The position numbers were made by a program, and so were the translations under genes. A DNA stretch of 64,000 nt from Globisporangium splendens (Eukaryota; Oomycota; Peronosporomycetes; Pythiales; Pythiaceae), in assembly GCA_006386115.1 (NCBI GenBank), contig VFIW01000002.1, positions 186,001 through 250,000 on the forward strand, written 5' to 3'. Under the pieces are notes generated by a model, which was given only the letters and a program-made list of their open reading frames with translations, was not told the origin of the DNA and did no database searches. Shown piece by piece: positions 1 to 11,368 of this stretch (its first letter is position 1; every line of letters starts with the position of its first letter).

Positions 1-427
1 AGATTTCCAAAATGCGGTTCGTTGAATGCGTCGCTGCCACAATAAACCTGCACAAATCCTGTTTTTTGTCTCGTATTTTCTGCACCAATGATGAGGGTAG
101 GGGACGTAAATGCATGTATTTTTGTGGAGAATTGTCACAAAGTTGCGTCTGGCGGTAAGGTTTGAACGCATTTTTGTGTCTGTCATTCGAAATGGTGACC
201 ACAGACACACACTCTGACAGAATGTGTGTTGGCACCTTGAAGTAGAAGTGTCTTCAAGTTGAAGACACTCGGCATACTGTAAACAAGAAGCATAACGCAA
301 CGACAAGTTGCTGGTCAAAACATTCAAGAAATTGTGAAGTTTTCGTAAGAATTGCCCCATTTAGCAATATTTGCCATGCTGTCCAAAATATAGCAATTGC
401 ACAATACTGCAATGCAGAGAAATTGTT
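1..427. other. Intergenic / 3' flank, no gene seen
   Basis: No reading frame with coding character was found here. It is moderately AT-rich and lies downstream of the minus-strand oxidoreductase gene, so part is probably that gene's 3' UTR and terminator. The window edge may cut an upstream neighbour. Confidence 0.5.
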
Positions 428-2195
428 TCACTCGGACGCAGCAGCGATCAGCTCGACGACCACTTTGCCCGTTGCATGGCCCGCTGCCAAGTACTCCAAT
501 GCGGCATCCGCCTTTTCGAATGGGTACACTTTGTCAATCACCGGCACAATGGCTTCCTGCTCACACAGCGTCTTGATCTCGTCCAGCACCGCGCCATCGC
601 CCACGACAAAGTAGAAGTCGTAGTTGACCTCGGCATGACGAGCCTTTCTCGTCACCGAGTGGCTGAGGCAGTTGAGCACAAAGCCAATCAAGCGCGAGAA
701 CTCGACGCCTTTCGATTCGAGCCCCTGCAGCGACTCCTTCGTTGGCGAGTCTATGATGGAGATCACACTCCCGCTCTTCGCCACACAATCGATGCATTTT
801 TTCGCCTATTCAAAGCAAGAGCAAGTCAACTTAGCAAGTAGCAAACACATTGGACTCAGAGTACAGGTATGTTCGCCGCTCCACGTACTTCGCCCGTGCA
901 GTCAAGCGCAAAGTCATATTCGGTAAGTTTGCGCTCAAAGGCGTCACGGTTGTAGTCGATAACTTCGTCTGAGCAAAGAACAAGTAGCACACAAGAAGAA
1001 GTTGTGAGTATTACAACTGCTGATGAGTTGCGCGCGCTTGGACGCACCCGCTCCCCAAGCTTTCGCGCGGTCAAACTTGCGCTCGCTGGCAGTTGTCGCC
1101 ACGTGCTTTGCCTGTGAGATCAAGTTTGTGAGAGTGAACCGTCATGCTAACAAGAATCACACAAAGCGTACGTTGAAAATCGCCTTGGCGATTTGAATCG
1201 CAATCGAACCAACACCACCGGCACTGAAGAGTTGATGCCACAAGAAAAGCAGATTTCAGTCGATTTAGCATAATTGTTCCCTTTCGTTGACTTCACCATT
1301 TGCAAGTATATAGGAATGCTACGTACCCTCCCGTGACAAGCACTTTCTTGCCCTCTTCCAGGTTGCCCTCTCGAAACGCAAGCAGCGAAGTCAAAACTGC
1401 CATCGGTAAAGATGCCGCTTGGGTATGGCTATAATTTCGAAAAAACAGAACAGTTAGTATCTTGAGGTGCATGCGGGACACCCGAATGAGTTGGCATCTC
1501 ACCTCAAATTGGCTGGTTTCTTGGCGAGGTAACTCTCGTGAACGCTCGCGTACCTGGCCAAGATAGCCAAGTAAGCATGGAAGTAAGCAAATAGCTCCTC
1601 GACAGTAAACTAAGGGCATCCAACACTCCACTTACTCTGCGAGTGCGCCGTTGCGGTTGTGTGGGAGCATCCCGTAGACTTCGTCGCCCACTGCAAACTT
1701 TCCCGCCGCAGAACCGCACTTTACCACAACACCAGAGACGTCGTACCCAACGACGTGCGGCCTAACACAACAATAAGTAAATTGGACCGCGTTAGAGGAC
1801 CTTGCCACTTTGACTGAAGACACAATCTCAATATTTATCTTTACCATTGCTGGGCGAGGATCAGCTTCATCACTCCTTCGCGGCGCCTGTTGTCAATCTA
1901 CCGTGCAGCGGGACACAGAGAAAGACGAGGTCAGGCGTGTGCGGATTCCCTTGTGCAAAATCACGAGACCTGACGTACCGGATTCAACCCTGCCGCATGG
2001 ACCCTGATGACCACGTCATTAGGATCTCGAATGGAGGCTTCAGGCTGCTCCCCTGTCTGCAGGACATCGAATCCACCGTACCTACGAACCCACCACACAC
2101 AGAGTCAATGTGTGCACAGCTCGGTCAGCAAATCTTGTAGCAGAGAGATATATAGATTCGCGCAAAACGTGCTTCGTATAAAACCAGGCGCGCAT
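428..2195 (-). CDS. Zinc-type alcohol dehydrogenase / quinone oxidoreductase (MDR family), multi-exon
   Basis: A medium-chain dehydrogenase/reductase assembled from about eight short exons. In order I read an N-terminal segment ending in VIRVHAAGLNP, then PHVVGYDVSGVV and GDEVYG (GroES-like catalytic fold), GKKVLVTGG joined to AGGVGSIAIQIAK (Rossmann NADPH-binding Gly motif), then GADEVIDY, and a C-terminal exon ending YLAAGHATGKVVVEL. These are signatures of zeta-crystallin/quinone oxidoreductase-like enzymes, which reduce quinones or enones with NADPH; most lack catalytic zinc, and I see no zinc-binding Cys cluster. Most joins have clean GT-AG signals (for example GTACGT donors near 1325 and 1978). 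The first exon is least certain: an ATG at 2193-2195 gives MRAWFYTK, the expected start, but its join to the next exon (about 1979-2081) is not cleanly in phase. The total of about 320-340 residues is normal for the family. Specific substrate unknown. Confidence 0.85.
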
Positions 2196-2698
2196 CGTTC
2201 TTCTTTCGTTGCTCCTTGCTTTACTTGTTCTCCGTCAGTGCAAAATGAGTTGTGCGATCACAAAGCGCACTTTACGATCGCGGCTTCTGACGAGGGCATG
2301 CTTGGGTCCACAAGCATACGCGGCGAAAGTGTACATATCAATGCGGCTTCAAAAGTGTACACATCAAGACGTACCAAGCGATGGTGCTGTTGACGACTTG
2401 GCACTGCGCCGGCGTCAAAAGTCTCAAGTGGCAAGCATGGCTCTTTCAAGATCGTGATTATCCATGGCCGTTTTTTGTTGCTGATTATTTCATACTGGAA
2501 AATTGATGATCATCAGTTTCGTCTCAGTGTGACGTGGCTTCTTCTATCGTAAGGCATGGTGTCGCCGACACTTCTTCACACATTGAGTGCAGGGTTTCCA
2601 TTAGAAAGCGTAAGTAGAGAGACGATTTTAAAATATCCTCTCGAGCATGCCGTGAGAATTATCTTGTTTGAATGGGAGCAACTGCTGCGTGGTTGCAG
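2196..2698. other. Intergenic, no gene seen
   Basis: This stretch of about 500 bases holds short overlapping frames only. The part next to 2195 should be the promoter and 5' UTR of the minus-strand oxidoreductase. I see no repeat or RNA gene. Confidence 0.4.
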
Positions 2699-3271
2699 TC
2701 ACTCAAACAAGTCCCCCACACTATAATCCTGCTGGTCTCGACCATATCTCGTGGATTGTGCTGTGAAACAAAATTCGCAAACAGAGATCGCGTGAGGCAA
2801 CGGATGGCACCACGCAGACCTTTGCACGCGATCAATAACTTGGTTCTCTAAATCTTGCTCTATCGCGTCCACATCAGCGCGCACTCGCCTGAGTAAATTG
2901 GAAAGAGGGGTTTTCAAGGAGCTGTGCAACTTTGTAGGGGTAGGGTGTCTCGGTAAAGTATCGATTCCTGTCGAAACTCACGCAGTCGTTGCTTGTAGGG
3001 CTAGGTCTGTGTCTGCTTTTGTGGCGCAAGTTGCACACAAACGAGAATATCTGGCCAATTTACACATGCAATTGTGTGAAGATGCAACAGAAGCACTTTT
3101 TTGCTGTTGTGAGAATTTGGGACTCAGGTTCCCAGTCGGCGCGCGTGGAGCATCCTCGTCCCACAGGTAATTTGTAGAATGTCTATTGATTCCACACAAG
3201 GCGCCTTGAGAATAGGATAGTTTGACCTCGTGTGTGCATCCAATGAAGTGCTGCTCCATCTTGGTCAACAT
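2699..3271 (-). CDS. Small protein of unknown function, spliced (tentative)
   Basis: Not recognised. A minus-strand ATG at 3271 opens a frame of about 97 codons (MLTKMEQHFIGC...). Near 2983 it meets a strong donor (GTGAGT). After a short intron ending TTTACTCAG (acceptor near 2894), the reading continues in phase as RVRADVDAIEQDLENQ, a probable short coiled coil, and ends DYSVGDLFE at a stop at 2699. The in-phase join supports one gene of about 160 residues. There are scattered Cys pairs (CMCKL, CATCATK) but no named zinc-finger pattern. An additional intron inside the first exon is possible. It lies between two minus-strand genes. No function should be assigned. Confidence 0.4.
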
Positions 3272-3404
3272 GGAAACATTGTGTTAGGATAACAGACGAA
3301 GGCCATCGAGCCACAAGTTGGACTTCTGCAGTATGACACTGAGAAAAAAAAACTCGGTTAAATTAGAGCGCTTATGACCACAAACAACACAAAAACGAGG
3401 TTGA

Positions 3405-5916
3405 CTACTCGGACGTGATTAAGACAGGTTGCACACTGCCTTGCTGCATTGGAGAAGGAAGCGACGCAGCAGTGGTCTCGGCGCCCTTGATTTCGTACAC
3501 TGGGATAGCTGCACTTGCGTCGGATTCAGGGAGAGACGACATGCTGTCTCGTTCACCATCGATCGACAGACGATCGTCAAAATCCGGAGGCGGTGACCGG
3601 TTTGTTTGTTCTTTCCGCGTGAAGAACGCCTGGGGTGGCTCTGGGATATCGTCATCTGGGGATCGTTCTTGGTCTGCATCATGCGCTGTTTCAGATCGGA
3701 CGTAAAGAGTAGGTCCTGATTCCTTCAGCTGACGGCTAGCATGCGCTGACATGGACACAGTTTGGATGGTCGGCGGCGCGGTGATATGGTCAGGTTCTGG
3801 GGGAGGCGCTTGCTCAATGGGTTCGAGACGCACTCGAAGAATCGATTTCAACGGTTGTTTCGCAGGCGCGGGTCTTGGTGGTGCTGGCAAAGGTCTTCTC
3901 CCAATTGGAGCCCAGCTTCGGAGTTTGGAAACTTCAACTTCAATCTCAAACTCGATCACGGAGGGCTCGCCAAAGCGGATGCGACTTTCTCGTTCTGTGT
4001 CCTCCTCTTCCGTCCCTTTCTCTGGCACGACGTTCTCGACTTGGTCCGTGAATCTTCTCGCCACAGCGTCAAGGATAACAGTCGATCTCCGAGCACGATG
4101 AGCGTAAGCTGGACCAAGCTTTCGTTTCGAACTGAGGGCATTGCCCAGTACATCTTTTCCTTTCCCATTTCGCGAACCTAGAGCAGAGCAAGTTACAAAG
4201 CAAATGCTTAGCCAGCAGCCCACAGTGCAGCTATCGTGGAAAATGAAAACATACCCATTAGGTCGCGCAAATGGTTTGCTGAGTTCGATCGTTTCGACGA
4301 TGCTGAATCGGGACCGTTCGATGGCTGGTTACGCTCCTGTGCCTTAGGCTGGGATTTCACTGCTCGCTTCTCGTCATGACTATCCTTTCCGCCGTGTGGT
4401 GATTTAGAAGACTCTTTTTGTTCACGCGCAGGTTTACTTTTCTTCGTCGCAACGTTTAATTCTTGCTTCAACTTGTTGATGGTCCATTTGGCCAAATCTG
4501 TCGTTGAATCGTCGAGACCCCACATGGCTCCATGCTTCTTGATGTCGTTTAGCTTTCTTCCGATACCACTCTCCAAAACTGCGTCAGTCGTTACACCAGG
4601 CAACACACCGAGAATCTACGCCACACACATGTGAGTCAGCAGTCAGTTTTTCTCTTCTTGCCAGTCTTCCACGAGAAAAATCGAGCAGACTTGATACGAA
4701 AGCTTACCTTCATGATCACCACCATACCAGCCTCGGTTTCTTTGCCACCGGACCATGTTGTGAGTAACCCGCAGAACGTTGCTAGACCACCTTTCTCAAC
4801 AAACGCTGTGAGCGCAGCTTTCGCCTACGGAGCACATAGTCATTTAGCATATACAAGTCATCATTAGAAGGACGTCGGCAAATCGAAACACCGAACTGAG
4901 ATTTCAAGCCCTACTTTGAGCGTTCCATCGTTTAGAATCACCAACTGCTCGTCTTTCGCGGCCGAATCGGGACTTGTGCTCACAACCACGTACGTAATGC
5001 TTCGAGCGATCATGTACGAAAGTCCATTTGTGAGTACCTGTGCGGGATCGAGTGTCGCGGGCATCAGATCGATAGCCGACGGCGCGACACCGTCGTCGCC
5101 ACTTTCCCGTCTCGAGAATTTAGACATATTGTCTGCGTCACCATGACTCTCAAACGACTTTAGTTTCTTTGGAGATGCCGATGGTTCTGCCACAGTGGCC
5201 ACCCCATCCGCAAGCTTCCTCTTTTTCGTCTCCTCATCACTGGGAGAATATAAAGGGAGGCTATCCAGGACATCCTGGTGCGTAAGGTCTTCGCACTGTC
5301 CATTAAGGTACAGCACACGATACTTGTTGGTGGCGTTAAAATACGTCGACACCGTGCCGTAGACAATGTATTCCTTCCCGTTGCCATCCACACTCGGCTT
5401 CGAGATGCGCTTCCCAATAAGATTATTGATCTCCTCCTGAGATTTACCAGGTTCTTGTCGTGCAGTCGTCGGTGACGCAGCCTTTGGGCTGCTACGTGTC
5501 GACTTTGGAGGCTGGTACCCACCTGTGTACTCGTTGCTGCCATTTAAACTGCCACTTGGGCTGTTCTTGCCACTCTTGCTGCCGTTGTAATTCACACCGG
5601 GCGCGTTGTCGTTCAAATTCAAAATCAGTTTCTTGGTCGCGCCATGGGCTGCATTTGCGCTTGAGGACGACTCGCTCGGATAGATTGTCGGTAACCGCAA
5701 CACGTGTGCCTCGAGGTCTGCCTCCGTCATCTCTTCGCTGTCACCGTCGTCGTAGCTGATATGGTAAAATCCAGAGAACTTGGAGTAGTCGTCCACCGTT
5801 CCCTCGAACGGATCCTTGTATCCAGGAAAGTACTTGGAGATCCGAGTCCCCATGGGAAACCGCGACGTCTTCTGCATACGCGCCTGCACCACGCACGCAT
5901 ACAGAGAGAGATCCAT
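3405..5916 (-). CDS. Tudor-like / TFIIS N-terminal (LW) domain nuclear protein with possible PP1-docking motif
   Basis: Four exons read cleanly to about 745 residues. Exon 1 starts at the ATG at 5914-5916. It holds two Tudor-like modules, around residues 23-75 (GTRISKYFPGYKDPFEGTV, HISYDDGDSEEM) and 165-215 (RISKPSVDGNGKEYIVYG, YRVLYLNGQCEDL), separated by Ser/Asn-rich linker. Exons 2 and 3 encode a helical bundle (ALTAFVEKGGLATFCGLL, VLPGVTTDAVLESGIGRKLN, WTINKLKQEL) matching the TFIIS N-terminal/LW fold of transcription-elongation factors. The last exon is disordered and Pro/Glu-rich; near its start SRIRFGEPSVIEFE contains RIRF, which fits the RVxF PP1-docking consensus. An LW domain followed by RVxF is the layout of PNUTS (PPP1R10), but the sequence otherwise does not prove orthology. 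Joins: GTAGGG donor near 4917, GTAAGC near 4709, and GTATGT near 4255 with its acceptor near 4182. Likely chromatin or RNA polymerase II-linked. Confidence 0.75.
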
Positions 5917-6594
5917 GGTTAGCGTCGCATGAACTTCACGCTATGGCAACCAAATCTAACGCACCATCTTGCTCTCTTTCCCTCTCTCTTTGGCTGTTCC
6001 TGGTACGAGCAAGACAGCACGAGACGAGCAGTGGGGGGGGGGGGGGAGTATATTAATTAAGACTCTGTGTACGTGTGTGTGTGTGCCTACGCTTCTGTCG
6101 TCGTTGAGAAAAGACTCGCCGCGCGCTTCTCCTTCTTCTGATTCAACCGGCCAATCTCAAAGTGAGGACCACGGAAAATGTTGCAGTTGGAACGACCCGA
6201 TTTTAAGGTGTCAAACTCTACTTTCGGGACATGGAACTGTCACAACACTAGGTGCGCTTGCATCAGCTAATTCCTGTTTATGTCTTAACACTATTTTAGG
6301 ACTCTCGAACCGTCGCGATCCTATCTTAATGTGGCGTGAGCAAACTGATCACCGTTGCAGACCGCGTACCATGGCGACATGCGCCTTGTCGTAGATGGCG
6401 GCGCGGCTGCCGCTGGCCGTTGCCGCAGGCGTCCTGTTTGCGCCACTCACATTGCCCCACAAGGTCGCTCTCTTGGTAGCGGCGATGGTGGCGTGGCGAG
6501 ACCGTGATGCGGCTACCGTAGGCGCGCGGGTCCTTTGGGACTTGGGGGCGATGGCTCTCCGGATTGCTGCCTCGAGGTGCTGAAACTTGAGCTC
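5917..6594. other. Promoter region, G14 tract, and an open tail following the coiled-coil/LRR stop codon
   Basis: The right part (6349-6594, minus strand) is an in-frame continuation past the stop of the neighbouring coiled-coil/LRR gene: 81 open codons with Arg/Ala/Thr-rich, coding-like composition (for example KRATLWGNVSGANRTPAA) ending in TGA at 6349-6351. The left part holds the promoter of the Tudor/TFIIS-N gene, with a run of 14 G at 6033-6046 and a short TG run near 6075. The short plus-strand frames here look like shadows. Confidence 0.45.
6033..6046. repeat. Homopolymer G14 tract
   Basis: Fourteen consecutive G on the plus strand, about 120 bases upstream of the Tudor/TFIIS-N start codon. 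Such runs are length-unstable and error-prone in sequencing, and can form quadruplex or triplex DNA. Confidence 0.9.
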
Positions 6595-9530
6595 TTACTG
6601 CTGCCGAGCGCTCTGTCTCCTCGCTGCTGCAGCAGCCGTAGGTCGTAGCGATGGCTGTGCAGATGCGGCTCTATTTGAGCTGTGGACGCGTTTCCGCCTG
6701 GGATCAAACGACGTGTCGCCGTAGATCGCGAATGAGGCGGATGGAGCAGTAGATCGGCTCTGTGTGCATTGCTCCGCTAACCCCATTTGATGCATTCGAT
6801 CCACCATGTGGTTCACTTCGTCCTCAGAGACGGTGCGTGAGGTATTGGATGCACGGCTTGTCTTTGGGAGAACCACGCGCAGCACGTCGGTCGGGTTGCC
6901 GTGAAGCGCGGACTCGTCCTGGGCTTCCAGTGCTTCGATCACATGGTTGGATGGATCCATCGCGATCCGCTGGATCGAACGATTGCGCAGTAGTCCTTGC
7001 TTCACCACATCGACGCCGTGGTATGAGATCGCTGCGTTCTCATCGGCGCTCACGATTTTGACGCAACTGGGGGATTTTTCAAGGAAATGGGCGAGACGCG
7101 TGGCGCCAGCGTCGGTCAATGTGTTGCCATCGAGACGAATCTCGTGGAACGCGACGCCGCTGACTTGGATCTTCAACAGGACTTCGACGATATCGTCGTC
7201 GTCGATGCTGCGCTTGGAAAGGTCCAAGCAATCGCAGGAAGGTTCTTGTAGTGTCAGTGCGTTGCTGATCAAGATGTCGCTGGAGGAAGTCATCTGGGTC
7301 AAGAACGTGGACTGGCGATGCTTCTGCTGCTGTTTCTCGACGTACACGTCAATGAGTTTCATCAAGAGCTTGTGACGGGACTGCGAGGACGAATGCTGTG
7401 CAAGAGTGCTGCTTGTGTTGGATTTTTCCATTGGCAATGCATCAAGACAACTCACTCGAGTCTTGAGCTTATGCTTGAGCTCCTCCGCCTCTCGCTGCAG
7501 CATTTGTATCGTCGCGCGCTGCGTCGTAGTCTCAGCTCCAAATTGGAATTTGAGTTCACGCAATTTGGTGATGCACTCGGCCAGTTTGGTGAAGATGAGC
7601 TCTTTGAATTTCTCTTTCGCCGCGTGGCCCTGAATAAACTGTAGGAACGCGTTGATCTTGCTGCGATTGAGGTATGAGGCGCCGTTCGCATCGTTTGCGT
7701 CAGCGACTATCGCGAGCTGCTCCATGGTATGCGCTTCTTCATTGTCTTCTTGCTGATTGCCGTCGTTCTTCCGTTTGGCGACACTCACGACTCGAAATGG
7801 CGCAAAGTTTTTCGCTTTTGGCGCCGCACTGGCGAGCGATTGTGTCGGAAACTCGCTAAACGCGGCAGCGCCAGTGTGCCCTGTGAGCATATCGACCTGG
7901 TAAGAACCGCTCAGCAGGTAATTTTCTCGGGCAAGGCGCAAGTACGCGTTGTCGTCCTCATCAAGTGGGCGTTGTTGCATTTGCTCCAGGGCACTTTCAG
8001 GATCTCATTAGACTCTGCTGCCGCATGGAATTTGTCTTGCAGTGCGTTCAGTTGCTGCAGCAGAAAGGGAAACGATTGCATCAGCACATCCAGACTTCAC
8101 GCTTTTCGGTCTCTAGCATCAGCAAACAACCGTGTTATAGTGCGTAACTTTGGGCAACTACAAAGTCGATTCTCAAAAGAGCAGAGATTTTGTACCTTTG
8201 TTCTTCTGTCACGCGCAATTTGTCTGTCAGGGTTGCTATACGACTGGACATGGCCTTGAGTCGCGAGGATCCGGGCTGAGAGGCACTGGAGTTGCTGCCC
8301 AGTGCTCTTCCAGACATGGTTCCTCTCGAAGAACTCGTTTTCCGTGCTGCCCCGCTGGCGCAACTGAGATACTCGTCGAAAGTTTGATTCAGATCCGCAT
8401 ACGCCCGCGTCTTTGTCAGGAGCTCATCCTCTAATAAACGAATCCGCGCATCCAACTATTACAGAAACCATTAAGCCACCTCGAACCTCATTCTCGCAAA
8501 CAGAAATTCAAGCAGGAAATCGCACGACGCACCTTCTCCACGTTCACGTGCGCTTGCTCGTTTTGCATGCTGGCTTCGAGCTTTGCCTCCATGGTCTTCA
8601 CGAACCCCGTCATGCGGGTCAGCTGATCGTGCGCGCTGTCGACTTCGCGTTCCAGATGTGCCTTGTCCTCTAGTAGACTCTCCATTTCCTGCGTCAAGAT
8701 TTGCACGCGTTGATCACGATCAGCACAATTTCGCTCCATGGCCAAATACTTGCGCTCCCAGGATTGCAGTTTCTGCTCGTAGTTGGCTAATCGCTGCTGT
8801 TGGTCGCCTCCTGCGTGGATTAGCTTTGCCTGCATTTGGTTTACTGTGTCCTGGAGTTGCTCAATTGTGGCCAGCGCGGCCACGTAGTTGGACTTGAGCG
8901 TTGCACGCGATTCCTTCGACGACGCGTGTTTTGTTTCAAGAGTTGAGAATACGCCATGGAGCAACGCGAGCTGTTCAGTTTGGCTCTGGTGCTGGGAGAG
9001 CAGCTCTGCGTGCGACGCTCGGAGCTCCTCTCGAGAATTCAACTCCTTCTCCAAAAGTTGGGCAATCTGTCATAAGCCACAACATCAGGGGGTCAACTGA
9101 AGGGACCGAAGTTGTTGAGGAAACAAGATCTCGCAACACACGGTCTTACTTTTTGATTTTCGCGACAAGTTCGGCGATTTTGAGCTCTTTCTCCTTGCGC
9201 TCGACGAGGTTGTAGCCATTGGCGATTTCTTGATCGAGACGACGAAACGCTTCCTCAATCTCGCGCTTCTCCTCACAAACATGCTGGAGCTCGCGTTTCC
9301 ACCTCGGAGCTACTCTACTTCTGACTAGAAAAGCATATTGTCAAACGTAAAGTGCACGTAGCACTCCAGCTTCGAAGGTGGCCATCTCGTACCTCGCGCT
9401 GTTTCTTCAGCGCAGTGTCTTCATCATTGTTGTTGCTGCTGGCAATTAAAATACGCCGACGACCGCGACCAATTGTACTTGGACTCTTCCTTGATTCAGC
9501 ACTATCTCTTCGTGCGGTTGGCGCTGACAT
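6595..9530 (-). CDS. Coiled-coil protein with C-terminal leucine-rich repeats, multi-exon
   Basis: Starting MSAPTARRDSAESRKSPS at 9530, several exons encode a long coiled coil: ELQHVCEEKREIEEAFRR near 9250, the exon at about 8530-9054, the exon at about 8190-8455, and LQDKFHAAAESNEIL near 8030. After a charged linker comes a short LRR block at about 7000-7260 (DCLDLSKRSIDDDDIVEVLL, IRLDGNTLTDAGATRLAHFL), as in ribonuclease-inhibitor-type repeats. The basic tail ends at a TAA at 6595-6597. Coiled coil plus LRR is common in basal-body and axonemal scaffolds, so a cytoskeletal role is plausible but unproven. Two oddities: reading from the coil into the ATG-led frame at 7980 requires a one-base shift or a weak acceptor near 8000, and the frame stays open for 81 codons past the TAA. 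The gene may be decaying, or introns may be misread. Confidence 0.65.
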
Positions 9531-9566
9531 CGTCTTGGATGACTTCCTACCTCATGAAAGCACAAG

Positions 9567-9839
9567 TCAGTAAGTTCGAGTCAAATTGATCGTTGGTGCA
9601 TTTCCTTTTAATCGCCATAGGTTCAGCCTGGCCGTAGTGGCAGCTGCAGCACCGGTGATGCACATCTCTTCTTCATCTTCGTGCTGCTTGTGAGATGAAC
9701 GAAAGCCTTCGTCAAGGTGGTAATGGTGCTCAGGCACTTTTTCTTCGACTCCGTCTAGGCTGAGACCCTGCTGGTCGACACCTCGCAGCTCATCAAAGCG
9801 TGACTCTGGCTGCGCGACAACGTCCGCGTGTTCGTCCAT
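9567..9839 (-). CDS. Short acidic/His-rich ORF of unknown function (possible 5' exon)
   Basis: A 90-codon frame from an ATG at 9839, with acidic and His-rich composition (KVPEHHYHLDEGFRSSHK, EDEEEM). No family recognised. The first two thirds have codon-like periodicity; the last third (after ITGAAAATTARLNL) looks less coding. A plausible acceptor (GAGGTAG) lies just upstream of the coiled-coil/LRR start at 9530, and the bases after it are in frame with that ATG. This ORF could therefore be an alternative first exon of that gene, although I could not find a donor in the right phase. Confidence 0.3.
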   Translation of the reverse strand: MDEHADVVAQPESRFDELRGVDQQGLSLDGVEEKVPEHHYHLDEGFRSSHKQHEDEEEMCITGAAAATTARLNLWRLKGNAPTINLTRTY

Positions 9840-10074
9840 GCGATCGCTACTTATCGCGGCTCAAGTGGTGCCTCCCATGCACCGCTCTTTCCAAGCCACA
9901 TCCTATTTATTGCATGCCATTGAGAGTGATTGACAACCAAACATAGAAAGGACGAAATGGCTACAAAACCAACCAACATGGCTACATTCTACCTATAAAT
10001 AGAAAGCTTTCTCAGTTGCGCTCTTGTTCTCTCGCTGCTGTGCACATCCACAGAAGAAGAGCCACTCGCATACC

Positions 10075-11207
10075 ATGTACCAGTCGCCACTTGATCCGCT
10101 CGGCAAGCTTGTGTTTCCATTCGATCCCTTACGCGCACTCCATGCGCGCAGCGACTCGGAGCTGCGATGGCCCGAGTACCCGTACAAACAAGTGGTTATT
10201 GACCGCGTGCGCCATAAAGTACCAGGTGTGGAGACCAGCGCCGAGGCTGCAGCAGGCGCGCTGCTCATGGCACTTGGAGAAGAAACTGGCGCGCACTTTG
10301 AGATCGAGCAGCATCGTCTGCGCGAAGATGACGTCGATGAGGAGGATGAGCAGGCGCCTGGTGAGCAACATCAAGTCCGTGGGTGGCGCGTGTTGGAGCA
10401 GCGGTTCTTGGACGAACGCGCCAAGCGCGCATTCCTCCAGCAGGAGAAACAAAAAGCGCAGTCTACTCTGGACAGCATCGATGCGCAAAAGCGAGAGGAG
10501 CAAGAGCGTGAAGCCCACGATGCAGGGCTCGACGGCAAATCGTGAAGCGGTACGATGACAGCAGCAAGTGCGACGGCGATGGCGTGCGCGTGAGCAACGT
10601 GCTGGTGCCGCATGGCCATGGCACACTATGGGTCTCCGATAAGAAGTTCGGTTTGACGGAGACGATCCGAGCCGACATCAAGCGCGTGCCACGATATATT
10701 GGCATGTGGATGGACGACTTCATGCACGGCCGCGACACGTACTTTTGGAGCAACGGCGATTCTTAGATCGGGAACTTCATGCGCGACGAGCTGCAGGGCA
10801 AAGGTGTGTACACTTTCCGCGACCATGGCCAGCACACAGGCAGAGATGGTGATGGCGGTGATACACATAGAAGCTTGGTGGATACACACAGCGTTGTCGG
10901 CGAAGAGCGCGTTCGGTACTATAACGCGAGTCAGCACGTCTGCTGGGGCGACGAACTTGTTCGCGGCTGCTGTCTCATGCTGTTCACCAACCGCCATTAC
11001 GGGTTTCCGCTCGAATCGGTCGTCAAGTGCAGCGATGTGGATCTGGAAGAGGAGACCGAGTGCGTGATCGTGAGCTACGACGCCGCCAGCGACAACCATC
11101 TCGTGCGCAAGTGCGAGACTGAGAGCGTCAAGTGGGTCTCGCTCGCGAACACGAGCTTCCGCGTCGTGCCGGGACGGCCGATCGCGCGACTTGAGAACGA
11201 TGATTAG
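10075..11207 (+). pseudogene. Broken MORN-repeat gene
   Basis: The ATG at 10075 opens a good frame (MYQSPLDPLGKLVFPFDPL..., then a Glu/Gln-rich helix) that stops at 10543-10545. The homologous reading continues without a gap in another frame from 10542, as MORN-type repeats: HGHGTLWVSDKKF, YIGMWMDDFMHGRDTYFWSN, then IGNFMRDELQGKGVYTF. Between the last two, at 10764-10766, an in-frame TAG sits where MORN repeats normally have an aromatic residue after the Asp-Gly/Ser turn. The frame then stays open to 11207 (about 145 codons). One frameshift plus one nonsense codon in well-preserved sequence points to a recent pseudogene, or less likely two sequencing errors. An intron hiding the frame change is possible, but no good splice signals flank 10540. 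Intact MORN proteins bind membranes or scaffold cytoskeletal structures. Confidence 0.7.
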
Positions 11208-11368
11208 CATGCAAGGAAGGAAGTGAACAGCAATCGACAGCAAAAAAGCGTGCCTTTTCACACACAATAACAAAAGAAAACTGCATTCTTAACTCAAATA
11301 TGCAGGAGCTACAACGAGGAAAACTCTTCTGCATGTGGCACAAAACTCTCTGGTTTTTTTGTCTGCGT

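Noticed and set aside
10542..10766. Use of an alternative genetic code (TAG/TAA as sense) to explain the in-frame stops at 6595, 10764 and 62577
   Set aside because: TAA, TAG and TGA all serve as the terminal codon of other intact genes here (for example rhomboid TAG, aminopeptidase TAA, PTEN-like TGA), so no reassignment fits.
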